Source: Alkalibacillus filiformis
GTDB lineage: Bacteria > Bacillota > Bacilli > Bacillales > Alkalibacillaceae
Assembly: GCF_030814115.1 (NCBI RefSeq)
Contig: NZ_JAUSUP010000010.1
Location: 1-64,000 of the forward strand
Direction of reading: 5' to 3'
DNA length: 64,000 nt
Under the pieces are notes generated by a model. The model did no database searches. It was not told the origin of the DNA and was given only the letters and a program-made list of their open reading frames with translations. Below, one piece after another: positions 56,051 through 64,000 of this stretch. A program made the position numbers and the translations under genes. Numbering within the stretch: position 1 is the stretch's first letter; the number at the start of each line of letters is the position of its first letter.

Positions 56051-57238
56051 ATGACAAAAACAGTTATTGTATCAGGAGCAAGAACGCCTTTTGGCAAGTT
56101 TGGAGGGGCTTTAGCACCTCTGACATCTGCTCAACTAGGTGGTATTGCGATTAAGGAAACGTTAGAAAGAGCAAGTGTTTCTGGTGAACAGATCGGTGAA
56201 GTCATCATGGGCACTGTTTTACAAGGTGGTCAAGGGCAATTACCTTCAAGACAGGCGATGCGATATGCGGAAATTCCATGGGAGACAAAAACAGAAACAA
56301 TTAACAAAGTTTGCGCTTCAGGTATGAGAAGTGTTGCCTTAGGTGATATGTTAATCCGATTAGGTGAAGAGGACGCAATCGTAGCTGGTGGTATGGAAAG
56401 TATGAGTAATGCTCCATACTTTATGCCGAACGCAAGGTGGGGCTTTAGAATGGGCGATCAAAAAGCTGTCGACATGATGGTCCATGACGGCTTAACTTGT
56501 TCGTTTGAAAATGTTCATATGGGTACTTACGGAAATAGAACGGCTAATAATTTCAATTTAACTCGTGAACAACAAGACGAATGGGCAGCACAAAGCCATG
56601 AACGTGCGCTTAATGCGATAAAAGAAGGTAAATTCGACGATGAAATTACAACAGTAGAAGTACCACAACGTAAAAAAGATCCAATTAAAGTAGAGCAAGA
56701 TGAAGCGCCTCGTGAAGGTACAACGGCTGAAGGACTAGGAAGGCTTCGTCCAGCATTTGATAAGGACGGTACTATAACAGCAGGTAACGCGCCAGGTGTT
56801 AATGATGGTGCTGCAGCGATGTTATTAATGTCAGAAGAAAAAGCTAATCAAAATGGTCATGATCCTTTAGCGACAATTGTTGCCCATGAGGAAGTGGCAG
56901 TAGAAGCTGAACGCTTTCCTGAAACACCAGGAATCGTTATTAATAAGTTGCTAGAAAAGACAGGTCACAAGATTGAAGATATCGACCTGTTTGAAGTGAA
57001 TGAAGCTTTTGCGGCTGTCTCATTAGCTAGTAGTGACATTGCAGGATTAGATCCGGAAAAAGTAAATGTAAACGGTGGTGCTGTCGCGTTAGGTCACCCA
57101 ATTGGTGCAAGTGGTGCGCGCATCATTTTAACACTTGCATATGAATTGAAACGTCGTGGTGGCGGTTTAGGTATTGCATCGATCTGCTCAGGCGGTGGTC
57201 AAGGCGATGCACTACTAATCGAAGTTCCAAAACAGTAA
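56051..57238 (+). CDS. mmgA: Acetyl-CoA C-acetyltransferase (thiolase)
   Basis: This thiolase (395 residues) cleaves or forms acetoacetyl-CoA. The acyl-enzyme Cys is in INKVCASGMRS, the His in GGAVALGHPIGASGARI and the second Cys in ICSGGGQGD. The full-length protein follows B. subtilis MmgA closely as I recall it. It is first in an operon with mmgB and two acyl-CoA dehydrogenase genes. GAAGGGAGAG precedes ATG. The upstream operator suggests fatty-acid control. Confidence 0.92.
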   Translation: MTKTVIVSGARTPFGKFGGALAPLTSAQLGGIAIKETLERASVSGEQIGEVIMGTVLQGGQGQLPSRQAMRYAEIPWETKTETINKVCASGMRSVALGDMLIRLGEEDAIVAGGMESMSNAPYFMPNARWGFRMGDQKAVDMMVHDGLTCSFENVHMGTYGNRTANNFNLTREQQDEWAAQSHERALNAIKEGKFDDEITTVEVPQRKKDPIKVEQDEAPREGTTAEGLGRLRPAFDKDGTITAGNAPGVNDGAAAMLLMSEEKANQNGHDPLATIVAHEEVAVEAERFPETPGIVINKLLEKTGHKIEDIDLFEVNEAFAAVSLASSDIAGLDPEKVNVNGGAVALGHPIGASGARIILTLAYELKRRGGGLGIASICSGGGQGDALLIEVPKQ

Positions 57239-57268
57239 CTTTTCAGATCCATAGAGGAGGAACGAACT

Positions 57269-58120
57269 ATGTCAGTAAACAAAGTGATGGTAATCGGTGC
57301 TGGGCAAATGGGCTCTGGAATAGCTCAAGTTTTTGCACAGGCTGGTTTTGAAGTGAAGTTAAACGATATTGCGGATGAGTCACTAAATAAAGGCTATGCA
57401 AGAATTGAAAAATTACTTTCGCGTAATGTTGAAAAAGAAAGAATGACAGAGCAAGAGAAAGAAAGCGCCCTTAAACAGATCAGCACGACTACAAAACTAG
57501 AGGATGCTAGTGATTGCGATCTTGTCATTGAAGCAGTCGTTGAGAATATGGATGTTAAAACAAAAGTGTTTAAACAGCTAGATGACATTACACCAAAACA
57601 TGCCATTTTAGCAACGAACACTTCATCTCTACCAATTACAGATATCGCTGCTGTAACAAACAGACCAAGCCAAGTGATTGGAATGCACTTTATGAACCCA
57701 GTACCAGTTATGAAGCTCGTTGAAATCATTCGTGCAATCCAAACTTCAGATGAAACGTACCAGTTAATCGAAGAAACGACGAAGAAATTAAACAAAAACC
57801 CAGTTGAAGTAAACGATTATCCTGGATTCGTTTCAAACCGTGTTTTAATGCCGATGATTAACGAGGCGATTTACACAGTTTACGAAGGTGTAGCTGAACC
57901 AGAAGCTGTTGATGAAGTAATGAAGTTAGGTATGAATCACCCAATGGGGCCACTTCAGTTAGCAGACTTTATCGGTTTAGATACATGCTTATATATTATG
58001 GAAATTTTACATGAAGGATTCGGTGATAGTAAGTACCGTCCATGCCCATTGCTACGTAAATACGTTAGCGCAGGTTGGTTAGGTAAGAAATCAGGCCGAG
58101 GCTTCTACGTCTATGAATAA
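57269..58120 (+). CDS. mmgB: 3-hydroxybutyryl-CoA dehydrogenase
   Basis: This NAD-dependent enzyme (283 residues) interconverts 3-hydroxybutyryl-CoA and acetoacetyl-CoA. The Rossmann motif [11 protein letters not shown] starts near residue 10. The catalytic His is in [15 protein letters not shown], and the C-terminal domain has [16 protein letters not shown] and [18 protein letters not shown] precedes ATG, 30 bp after the thiolase gene. Confidence 0.94.
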   Translation: MSVNKVMVIGAGQMGSGIAQVFAQAGFEVKLNDIADESLNKGYARIEKLLSRNVEKERMTEQEKESALKQISTTTKLEDASDCDLVIEAVVENMDVKTKVFKQLDDITPKHAILATNTSSLPITDIAAVTNRPSQVIGMHFMNPVPVMKLVEIIRAIQTSDETYQLIEETTKKLNKNPVEVNDYPGFVSNRVLMPMINEAIYTVYEGVAEPEAVDEVMKLGMNHPMGPLQLADFIGLDTCLYIMEILHEGFGDSKYRPCPLLRKYVSAGWLGKKSGRGFYVYE

Positions 58121-58153
58121 GGCATATGAGAAGGTCATTGGGGGAGAACATTC

Positions 58154-59293
58154 ATGAACTTACAATTAACAGAAGAACAAGAAATGATGCGCAAAATGGT
58201 GCGCGACTTTGCCCAGAATGAAGTCGCACCAGAAGTCGAGCGTATGGAAAAGGAAGACCGTTTTCCAGAAGAATTGATCCAAAAGATGAGTGAACTCGGA
58301 TTATTCGGTATTCCTATTGATGAAAAACTTGGCGGTGCCGGTATGGACTATATGTCTTATATCATTGCCATTCATGAGTTATCAAAAGTGAGTGCAACGT
58401 TAGGCGTCATTTTATCGGTTCATACATCAGTTGGTACCTTTCCAATTTTGAAGTTTGGTACAGAAGAACAAATTAACCACTACGTACCAAAGCTTGCGAC
58501 AGGAGAATATTTAGGTGCTTTTGCTATAACAGAGCCAAGTGCTGGTAGTGATGCCGGTAACTTAAAGACGAAAGCGGTTAAAGACGGTGATCACTACATT
58601 ATTAATGGCTCAAAAGTGTTTATCACAAATGGGGGTTACGCGGATACGTATATCGTATTTGCCAACACGAACCCTGAACTTGGCAGTAAAGGGGTTTCTG
58701 CTTTTATCGTAGAAAAAGACACACCAGGATTTGAAATTGGCATTGCCGAGAAAAAGATGGGGCTACACGGCTCAAGTACGGTAGCTTTAACGTTTGACCA
58801 ATGTAAAGTACCAGCTTCTCAACGGTTAGGTGATGAAGGTGAAGGGTTTAAAATCGCCTTAGCTAACTTAAATATTGGTCGAATTGGAATTGCGGCTCAA
58901 GCACTAGGAATTGCTGAAGCAGCATTTGAAGCAGCGACTGATTATGCCAAAGAACGTGAACAGTTCGGTCGTCCAATTGCGAAGCACCAAGGTGTTTCGT
59001 TCAAGTTAGCCGATATGGCAACAGCTGTAGAATCTTCAAAACTACTAGTCTATAACGCTGCATCACTGTATCAAGCAGGTATGGACAGTAGTAAACAAGC
59101 ATCAATGGCGAAAAAATTCGCTTCAAAAACAGCAGTCGATACATCAATTGAGGCTGTTCAAGTGTTTGGAGGCTATGGCTATACAGAAGACTATCCAGTT
59201 GAACGATACTTCCGTGATGCTAAGATCACTCAAATTTATGAAGGTACAACTGAAGTGCAAAACGTTGTCATTAGCAGACAACTGTTGAAATAG
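58154..59293 (+). CDS. Acyl-CoA dehydrogenase (first of two)
   Basis: This FAD enzyme (379 residues) introduces the first double bond in acyl-CoA and passes electrons to ETF. FAD/substrate motifs [15 protein letters not shown] and [15 protein letters not shown] are present. The catalytic base is the Glu in [10 protein letters not shown] near residue 365. It matches short/branched-chain types such as MmgC/AcdA. GGGGGAG precedes ATG. It has a tandem paralogue downstream, from which it is about half diverged by eye. Confidence 0.94.
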   Translation: MNLQLTEEQEMMRKMVRDFAQNEVAPEVERMEKEDRFPEELIQKMSELGLFGIPIDEKLGGAGMDYMSYIIAIHELSKVSATLGVILSVHTSVGTFPILKFGTEEQINHYVPKLATGEYLGAFAITEPSAGSDAGNLKTKAVKDGDHYIINGSKVFITNGGYADTYIVFANTNPELGSKGVSAFIVEKDTPGFEIGIAEKKMGLHGSSTVALTFDQCKVPASQRLGDEGEGFKIALANLNIGRIGIAAQALGIAEAAFEAATDYAKEREQFGRPIAKHQGVSFKLADMATAVESSKLLVYNAASLYQAGMDSSKQASMAKKFASKTAVDTSIEAVQVFGGYGYTEDYPVERYFRDAKITQIYEGTTEVQNVVISRQLLK

Positions 59294-59312
59294 AAAAGGG
59301 GAGGCAAACATT

Positions 59313-60452
59313 ATGAATTTTCAACTAACAGAAGAACAACAAATGTTACGCAAAATGGTTCGTGATTTTGCGGTAAATGAAGTAGAACCAACAGCGGCAG
59401 AGCGTGATGAAGAGGAGCGTTTTGATCGTGAAATTTTCGATAAAATGGCAGAACTAGGCTTAACAGGGATCCCTTGGCCAGAAGAATACGGCGGAATCGG
59501 ATCAGATTTTGTGAGCTACGTCATTGCTGTTGAAGAACTTTCACGCGTATGTGCATCAACAGGTGTAACGCTATCAGCTCACATTTCATTAGCTAGCTGG
59601 CCAATTTACATGTACGGAAATGAAGAGCAAAAACAAAACTTCCTACAACGTCTAGCAACAGGTGAAGCGCTTGGTGCTTACGCATTATCAGAACCAGGTG
59701 CAGGAAGTGACGTATCATCAATGAAAACGACGGCGAAATTAGATGGCGATGAGTATGTCCTAAACGGTTCAAAAGTTTGGATTACAAACGGTGGCGTTGG
59801 CGACATTTACGTCGTATTCGCAAAAACAGACATGGATGCAAAACATAAAGGAATCTCTGCTTTCATTGTAGAGAAAGGAACAGAAGGATTCACTTTCGGT
59901 AAAAAAGAAGAAAAGCTAGGAATTCGTTCATCTCCTACAACTGAACTAATCTTTGAAAATTGCCGTATTCCTAAAGAAAATATGCTAGGCGAAGAAGGCG
60001 AAGGGTTTAAAATCGCGATGACGACACTAGATGGTGGTCGTAACGGAATTGCAGCACAAGCCGTCGGAATCGCACAAGGTGCCCTAGACAAATCAACTGA
60101 ATACGCAAAAGAACGTGAACAATTCGGCAAGCCAATCGCAAAAAACCAGGGCATCTCTTTCAAACTAGCAGACATGGCAACCGAAATCGAAGCTTCAAGG
60201 CTATTAACTTATCAAGCAGCGTACAACGAGTCAGAAGGGATCCCTTACCAGAAGGAATCAGCGATGGCTAAACTTTTTGCTGGTGATACTGCCATGAAAG
60301 TAACAGTCGAAGCAGTGCAAGTATACGGTGGCTATGGCTACACGAAAGACTATCCAGTCGAGCGCTATATGCGTGATGCCAAGATCACCCAAATTTACGA
60401 AGGCACACAAGAAATCCAACGCTTAGTCGTCGGCCGTATGGTAACGAAGTAA
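59313..60452 (+). CDS. Acyl-CoA dehydrogenase (second of two)
   Basis: This is the tandem paralogue of the same length (379 residues). It shows [30 protein letters not shown] and the catalytic Glu in [10 protein letters not shown]. Different acyl chain preference from the first copy is likely; pairing with icmF downstream suggests that one handles isobutyryl/butyryl-CoA. GGGGAGG precedes ATG, 20 bp after the first copy. Confidence 0.94.
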   Translation: MNFQLTEEQQMLRKMVRDFAVNEVEPTAAERDEEERFDREIFDKMAELGLTGIPWPEEYGGIGSDFVSYVIAVEELSRVCASTGVTLSAHISLASWPIYMYGNEEQKQNFLQRLATGEALGAYALSEPGAGSDVSSMKTTAKLDGDEYVLNGSKVWITNGGVGDIYVVFAKTDMDAKHKGISAFIVEKGTEGFTFGKKEEKLGIRSSPTTELIFENCRIPKENMLGEEGEGFKIAMTTLDGGRNGIAAQAVGIAQGALDKSTEYAKEREQFGKPIAKNQGISFKLADMATEIEASRLLTYQAAYNESEGIPYQKESAMAKLFAGDTAMKVTVEAVQVYGGYGYTKDYPVERYMRDAKITQIYEGTQEIQRLVVGRMVTK

Positions 60453-60470
60453 GTTTTATTGAAAATAAAA

Positions 60471-60496
60471 GCCTGAATGGCTAAGGCCATTCAGGC
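60471..60496 (+). terminator. intercistronic hairpin without a T-run
   Basis: The perfect 11-bp stem GCCTGAATGGC / GCCATTCAGGC with TAAG loop is followed by GAGCC, so it is not a classical terminator. It may stabilise the upstream mRNA or lower expression of the genes behind it. Confidence 0.6.
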
Positions 60497-60546
60497 GAGC
60501 CAATAATTGCCGAATAGCAGCCAATCAAAGAAAGGACTGAACGCCA

Positions 60547-61509
60547 ATGGATCAACTCGCTGAAAGAATCGATAACCAAGATCAACGCGCATTAGCACGA
60601 GCGATTACGATGATTGAAAATGATCATCCTAATAAATTATCGCTACTAAGTGACCTTAATCAGCGTAAAAAAGGAGCGCATTACATTGGTATTACTGGTT
60701 CGCCAGGCGCTGGTAAAAGCTCACTCGTTGATCACTTCATCACGCTTTTACGTGAACAAAACAAAAAAGTTGCCGTCATTGCAGTTGATCCGACCAGTCC
60801 TTTTAGTGGTGGTGCCTTGCTTGGTGACCGTGTTCGCATGCATAAACATTTTACCGATGAAAATGTCTTCATTCGCAGTATGGCAACGCGCGGTAGTTTA
60901 GGTGGCTTAGCTCGAGCGACAAAGGATGCGATTAGAGCATGTGATGCATATGGCTTTGACTACATCATCGTTGAGACAGTCGGTGTCGGTCAGTCAGAGC
61001 TCGACATTATGAAAGTGGCGGACACGACGGCTGTTATACTGACGCCGAATTCCGGTGATATTTTACAAGTCTTCAAAGCTGGCATTATGGAAATTGCGGA
61101 CCTTTTCATTTTAAACAAAGCCGATCTACCAGGTGTTCGTAAGTTAAAAAATCAGCTAAAAGATTTAATCCATATTTCAGGCCATCACGGCCACGAACCA
61201 CAAATCGTAGAAACAACCTCTGCTGCAAAACCGACTGGATTTGATGAGCTTCACGAGGCATTCAAACACCATTGGCAATACCTTCAGCAGTCTGAAGCCG
61301 GTATGCAAAAGAGAAAAGAACAACTACGGCATGAAGTCTATGAACTGATGCAAGAAGCTTTATATAAAGATCTACACAAAACAATCGAAAACACTCCTCA
61401 AATGAAAGAGAAGATAGATCAAGTAGAAGACCCTTACCAATTAGCTCAAACATGGCTTAGCGAATGGCGAGGGTTGAGTAAGGGGGAGTCAAATGGTAAA
61501 AGAAATTAG
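60547..61509 (+). CDS. meaB: MeaB-type GTPase, chaperone of a B12-dependent acyl-CoA mutase
   Basis: This G3E-family GTPase (320 residues) loads and protects adenosylcobalamin mutases. The P-loop is GSPGAGKSS at residues 51-59, the switch region is VDPTSPFSGGALLGDR, and Walker B is VETVGVGQSE. The guanine specificity motif is NKAD. It overlaps the regulator gene by 17 bp. The downstream mutase icmF has its own fused GTPase domain, so this free copy may serve another mutase. Confidence 0.9.
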   Translation: MDQLAERIDNQDQRALARAITMIENDHPNKLSLLSDLNQRKKGAHYIGITGSPGAGKSSLVDHFITLLREQNKKVAVIAVDPTSPFSGGALLGDRVRMHKHFTDENVFIRSMATRGSLGGLARATKDAIRACDAYGFDYIIVETVGVGQSELDIMKVADTTAVILTPNSGDILQVFKAGIMEIADLFILNKADLPGVRKLKNQLKDLIHISGHHGHEPQIVETTSAAKPTGFDELHEAFKHHWQYLQQSEAGMQKRKEQLRHEVYELMQEALYKDLHKTIENTPQMKEKIDQVEDPYQLAQTWLSEWRGLSKGESNGKRN

Positions 61510-62134
61510 TTCATCGATTAAAGATGAATCACTAATAGTCAAACGACGCGCCCAACTACATAAAGGCGCTGTCACCCTTTTTAAACAGAAAGGCTTTCAC
61601 CGAGCGACGACTCGTGAAATTGCTAAAGCTGCAGGATTCAGCATTGGCACCCTTTATGAGTACATTCGTAAAAAAGAAGACGTCCTCTTTCTCGTCTGTG
61701 ATGCGATTTATGATGAAGTAAAAGCGCGGATGAAAGCGGTTATTGATACAGACACAACATCTGAAAGTTCTTTATTTCAGGCGGTTGAATCTTACTTTCA
61801 ACTGATGGATGAATTACAAGATGAAGTGCTCGTTCTTTACCAAGAGTTAAAAGCACTTCCGAAAGATGCGCAAGAATACGTGTTAAATAAAGAAAAAGAA
61901 ATGCTTAGGCTGTTTGAAACCATTCTGGAAAACAGCTACAAAGACGTCTTGAGCCAAAATGAAATAACGTTAATCTCTAACAATATTTTTATTCAAGGGC
62001 AAATGTGGGGCTTTCGCCGTTGGGTGTTGCAAAAAGAATTTTCATTAGAACAATATACACAACACCAATTTAATTTATTAAAAAGCCAATTGGCGCACCT
62101 CACACAAATAAAACAACAAGGAGGCGTGAAATGA
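61493..62134 (+). CDS. TetR-family transcription regulator
   Basis: This 213-residue repressor has the N-terminal HTH at about residues 22-68 (HRATTREIAKAAGFSIGTLYEYIRKKEDVLF) and a helical ligand domain. It is embedded between meaB and icmF, overlapping both. It is the best local candidate to bind the TGARYG-NN-CRYTCA sites upstream of mmgA and fadF, in the way FadR does with acyl-CoA as inducer; that is inference. AAGGGGGAG precedes ATG. Confidence 0.88.
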   Translation: MVKEISSSIKDESLIVKRRAQLHKGAVTLFKQKGFHRATTREIAKAAGFSIGTLYEYIRKKEDVLFLVCDAIYDEVKARMKAVIDTDTTSESSLFQAVESYFQLMDELQDEVLVLYQELKALPKDAQEYVLNKEKEMLRLFETILENSYKDVLSQNEITLISNNIFIQGQMWGFRRWVLQKEFSLEQYTQHQFNLLKSQLAHLTQIKQQGGVK

Positions 62135-64000
62135 TGCAACAGCAAGTAGCTTATGAAGTGAAACACCCTGTTAGATTCGTGACGGCATCGAGTTTATTTG
62201 ACGGACACGATGCTTCAATCAACATTATGAGACGAATTCTTCAAGCAAGTGGTTCTGAAGTCATCCACTTAGGGCATAACCGCTCTGTTGAAGCAGTTGT
62301 GAACGCTGCGATCCAAGAAGATGCACAAGGTATTGCCATTTCTTCTTATCAAGGTGGACACGTAGAATATTTTAAATATATGGTCGATTTATTAAACGAA
62401 AAAGGTGCAGGCCACATTCGCGTTTACGGCGGTGGTGGCGGTGTTATTTTACCGCGTGAAATAAAAGAATTACACGATTACGGTGTCGCACGTATTTTCT
62501 CACCTGAAGACGGTCGCGAAACAGGTCTACAAGGCATGATCAATACAATGTTAGAAGAGTGCGATCATCCAACACCAATCGAATTAGAAGCGGATGCAAA
62601 AGCGGCAAAAGAAGGTGACAATCAAGCGGTCGCTCGACTGATCACACACGTTGAAAACGGTTCTGTATCTAGTGAAAAGCTAGATGAATTGTTAAAAATC
62701 GACGGTTCTTCAGTGCCTGTATTAGGTATTACAGGTACAGGTGGTGCAGGTAAAAGTTCATTAACAGACGAACTGATTCGCCGATTCGTTAACGAAGTCT
62801 CTGATAAAAAAGTTGCGATTATTTCAGTAGACCCAACGAAAAAGAAAACAGGCGGTGCTTTATTAGGTGACCGTATTCGTATGAATGCCATTTTTAACCC
62901 TCGTGTTTACATGCGTTCACTTGCAACACGTGATTCGAAAAGTGAGCTTTCAAAAGCGATTACGGATGCGATTAACGTCGTAAAAGCAGCGAATTTTGAT
63001 TTTGTCATCGTAGAAACGAGCGGAATTGGTCAAGGTGATGCTGAAATTACTGAGATTACAGATTTATCAATGTACGTGATGACAGCTGAATTCGGTGCAC
63101 CATCGCAGTTAGAAAAAATCGACATGATCGATTATGCTGATTTCGTTGTGATTAACAAATTCGAACAAAAAGGGTCTGAAGATGCATTACGCCAAGTACG
63201 TAAACAATATGAGCGTAGCCATATGCTATTCCATGAAGACCATGAAACTTTCCCAGTGTTCGGGACGATCGCGAGTCAGTTTAACGATGCTGGTACGAAC
63301 ACCCTTTTTGCATCACTACTTGAAACGTTAAATGACCGCTACAACTGGGATGTTGAAGTACCATTTGAAACGAACATTAAAGTAGCAGAAAAACAAAATC
63401 TAATCATCCCACCTGAACGTCGTCAATACTTACGCGATATCGTCCAGGCTGTCCAAGGGTATAAAGATAAAGCTAGAAGACAAAGTGAAATTGCAAGCAA
63501 GCTTTATAAGCTAGAAGGTACAAAAGAAGAGTTAGCTGAAAAAGAGCTTGAAGCGATTCAAAACTTAATTGAAAGCTATGAAAAACAGTTAGAAGAAGAA
63601 AGTGTGGAACAGCTTGAGAAGTATGATGAGCTTCAAGAGAGCTACACAAAAGATGAAATGTCTTATGAAGTTCGCGGAAAAGAATTTAAAGTCGAGTTGA
63701 ACACGGAAAGTTTATCCGGTATAAAAATTCCTAAAGTCGCCCTTCCGAAATATAAAGACTGGGGCGATCAACTAAAGTTCATGCTTCTAGAAAATGTACC
63801 AGGATACTTCCCTTATACAGCAGGCGTGTTCCCGTTCAAACGTCGAGGTGAAGACCCGACACGCCAGTTCGCAGGTGAAGGAACACCAGAACGTACCAAT
63901 CGTCGTTTCCACTATTTATCGAAAGACGAAGATGCGAAACGTTTAAGTACAGCTTTTGACTCTGTAACACTTTACGGTGAGGACCCTGATGAGCGTCCTG
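62131..64000 (+). CDS. icmF: Fused isobutyryl-CoA mutase IcmF (5' part, runs off the window)
   Basis: This B12-dependent enzyme interconverts isobutyryl- and n-butyryl-CoA. The 623 residues visible include an N-terminal cobalamin domain (DGHDASIN at 24-31), a MeaI-type GTPase domain with P-loop GTGGAGKSS near 202-210 and SVDPTKKKTGGALLGDR, a coiled linker, and the start of the mutase barrel (FPYTAGVFPFKRRGEDPTRQFAGEG). No stop occurs before the end. The start ATG 62131 overlaps the regulator stop (ATGA) with GGAGG upstream; ATG 62134 is an alternative. Confidence 0.92.
   Translation, partial: MMQQQVAYEVKHPVRFVTASSLFDGHDASINIMRRILQASGSEVIHLGHNRSVEAVVNAAIQEDAQGIAISSYQGGHVEYFKYMVDLLNEKGAGHIRVYGGGGGVILPREIKELHDYGVARIFSPEDGRETGLQGMINTMLEECDHPTPIELEADAKAAKEGDNQAVARLITHVENGSVSSEKLDELLKIDGSSVPVLGITGTGGAGKSSLTDELIRRFVNEVSDKKVAIISVDPTKKKTGGALLGDRIRMNAIFNPRVYMRSLATRDSKSELSKAITDAINVVKAANFDFVIVETSGIGQGDAEITEITDLSMYVMTAEFGAPSQLEKIDMIDYADFVVINKFEQKGSEDALRQVRKQYERSHMLFHEDHETFPVFGTIASQFNDAGTNTLFASLLETLNDRYNWDVEVPFETNIKVAEKQNLIIPPERRQYLRDIVQAVQGYKDKARRQSEIASKLYKLEGTKEELAEKELEAIQNLIESYEKQLEEESVEQLEKYDELQESYTKDEMSYEVRGKEFKVELNTESLSGIKIPKVALPKYKDWGDQLKFMLLENVPGYFPYTAGVFPFKRRGEDPTRQFAGEGTPERTNRRFHYLSKDEDAKRLSTAFDSVTLYGEDPDERP

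Overview
The window is chromosomal DNA of a low-GC Gram-positive bacterium of the Bacillaceae. Evidence includes the Bacillus-type hut operon with HutP, a SinR homologue, lipM with lipA, the ywdI/ywdK, ywhD/pbpG and ywiB/argS neighbourhoods, fadF beside a cardiolipin-synthase-like gene, strong AGGAGG ribosome binding sites and frequent GTG/TTG starts. Very acidic exported lipoproteins, a BCCT osmolyte carrier, a CPA1 cation/proton antiporter and an NSS sodium symporter suggest a salt- or alkali-adapted species; that is inference. No rRNA, tRNA, CRISPR array, prophage or transposase was seen.

Layout. 0.3-6.4 kb: a complete peptide ABC transporter (binding protein divergent from permease C, permease B, ATPase D, ATPase F). 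6.5-8.7 kb: threonine catabolism (kbl, tdh), then a 0.42-kb non-coding element with inverted ends. 9.1-12.2 kb: TPR protein, BCCT carrier, acyl-CoA thioesterase. 12.2-18.4 kb: hutPHUIG with a sigma-A promoter, a HutP RNA site and an attenuator. 18.4-19.3 kb: two small unknown proteins. 19.4-23.0 kb: a cell-surface operon (SipW-type signal peptidase, TasA/CalY-like protein, a second SipW-type-signal protein, an LPQTG wall-anchored protein, a sortase) facing a convergent sinR. 23.3-25.1 kb: lipoate synthesis (lipM, lipA), followed by a 12-unit, 20-bp-period repeat array. 25.6-32.9 kb: CPA1 antiporter, TRAP transporter, TerC protein and a duplicated P-loop ATPase. 33.0-35.6 kb: M29 aminopeptidase with an RRNPP-type regulator. 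35.6-41.4 kb: YjiH-like protein, NSS transporter, ywdI, ywdK, a secreted acidic protein, ywhD. 41.5-47.3 kb: pbpG, ywiB, argS and a cardiolipin-synthase-like gene. 47.4-64 kb: fadF, a second peptide ABC transporter, then an acyl-CoA degradation operon (thiolase, hydroxyacyl-CoA dehydrogenase, two acyl-CoA dehydrogenases, MeaB GTPase, TetR regulator, icmF running off the end).

How the genes work together. Peptide import, the aminopeptidase, hut and kbl/tdh form a scavenging and amino-acid catabolism theme. fadF and the mmg-like operon share a TGARYG-NN-CRYTCA operator type, suggesting one TetR/FadR-like regulator, and the mmg promoter also carries a cre-like site. The 19.4-23.0 kb locus looks like a TasA-type matrix fibre system combined with a sortase and its LPXTG substrate, under SinR control; it is the most interesting unit here.

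Non-coding structure is rich. There are three short arrays with a 20-21 bp period, a pair of 124-bp palindromic elements (121 of 124 identical, inverted) bracketing pbpG-argS, the 422-bp element at 8.7 kb, and about twenty intrinsic terminators. All functions are read from sequence motifs and remembered family features; no database search was run.
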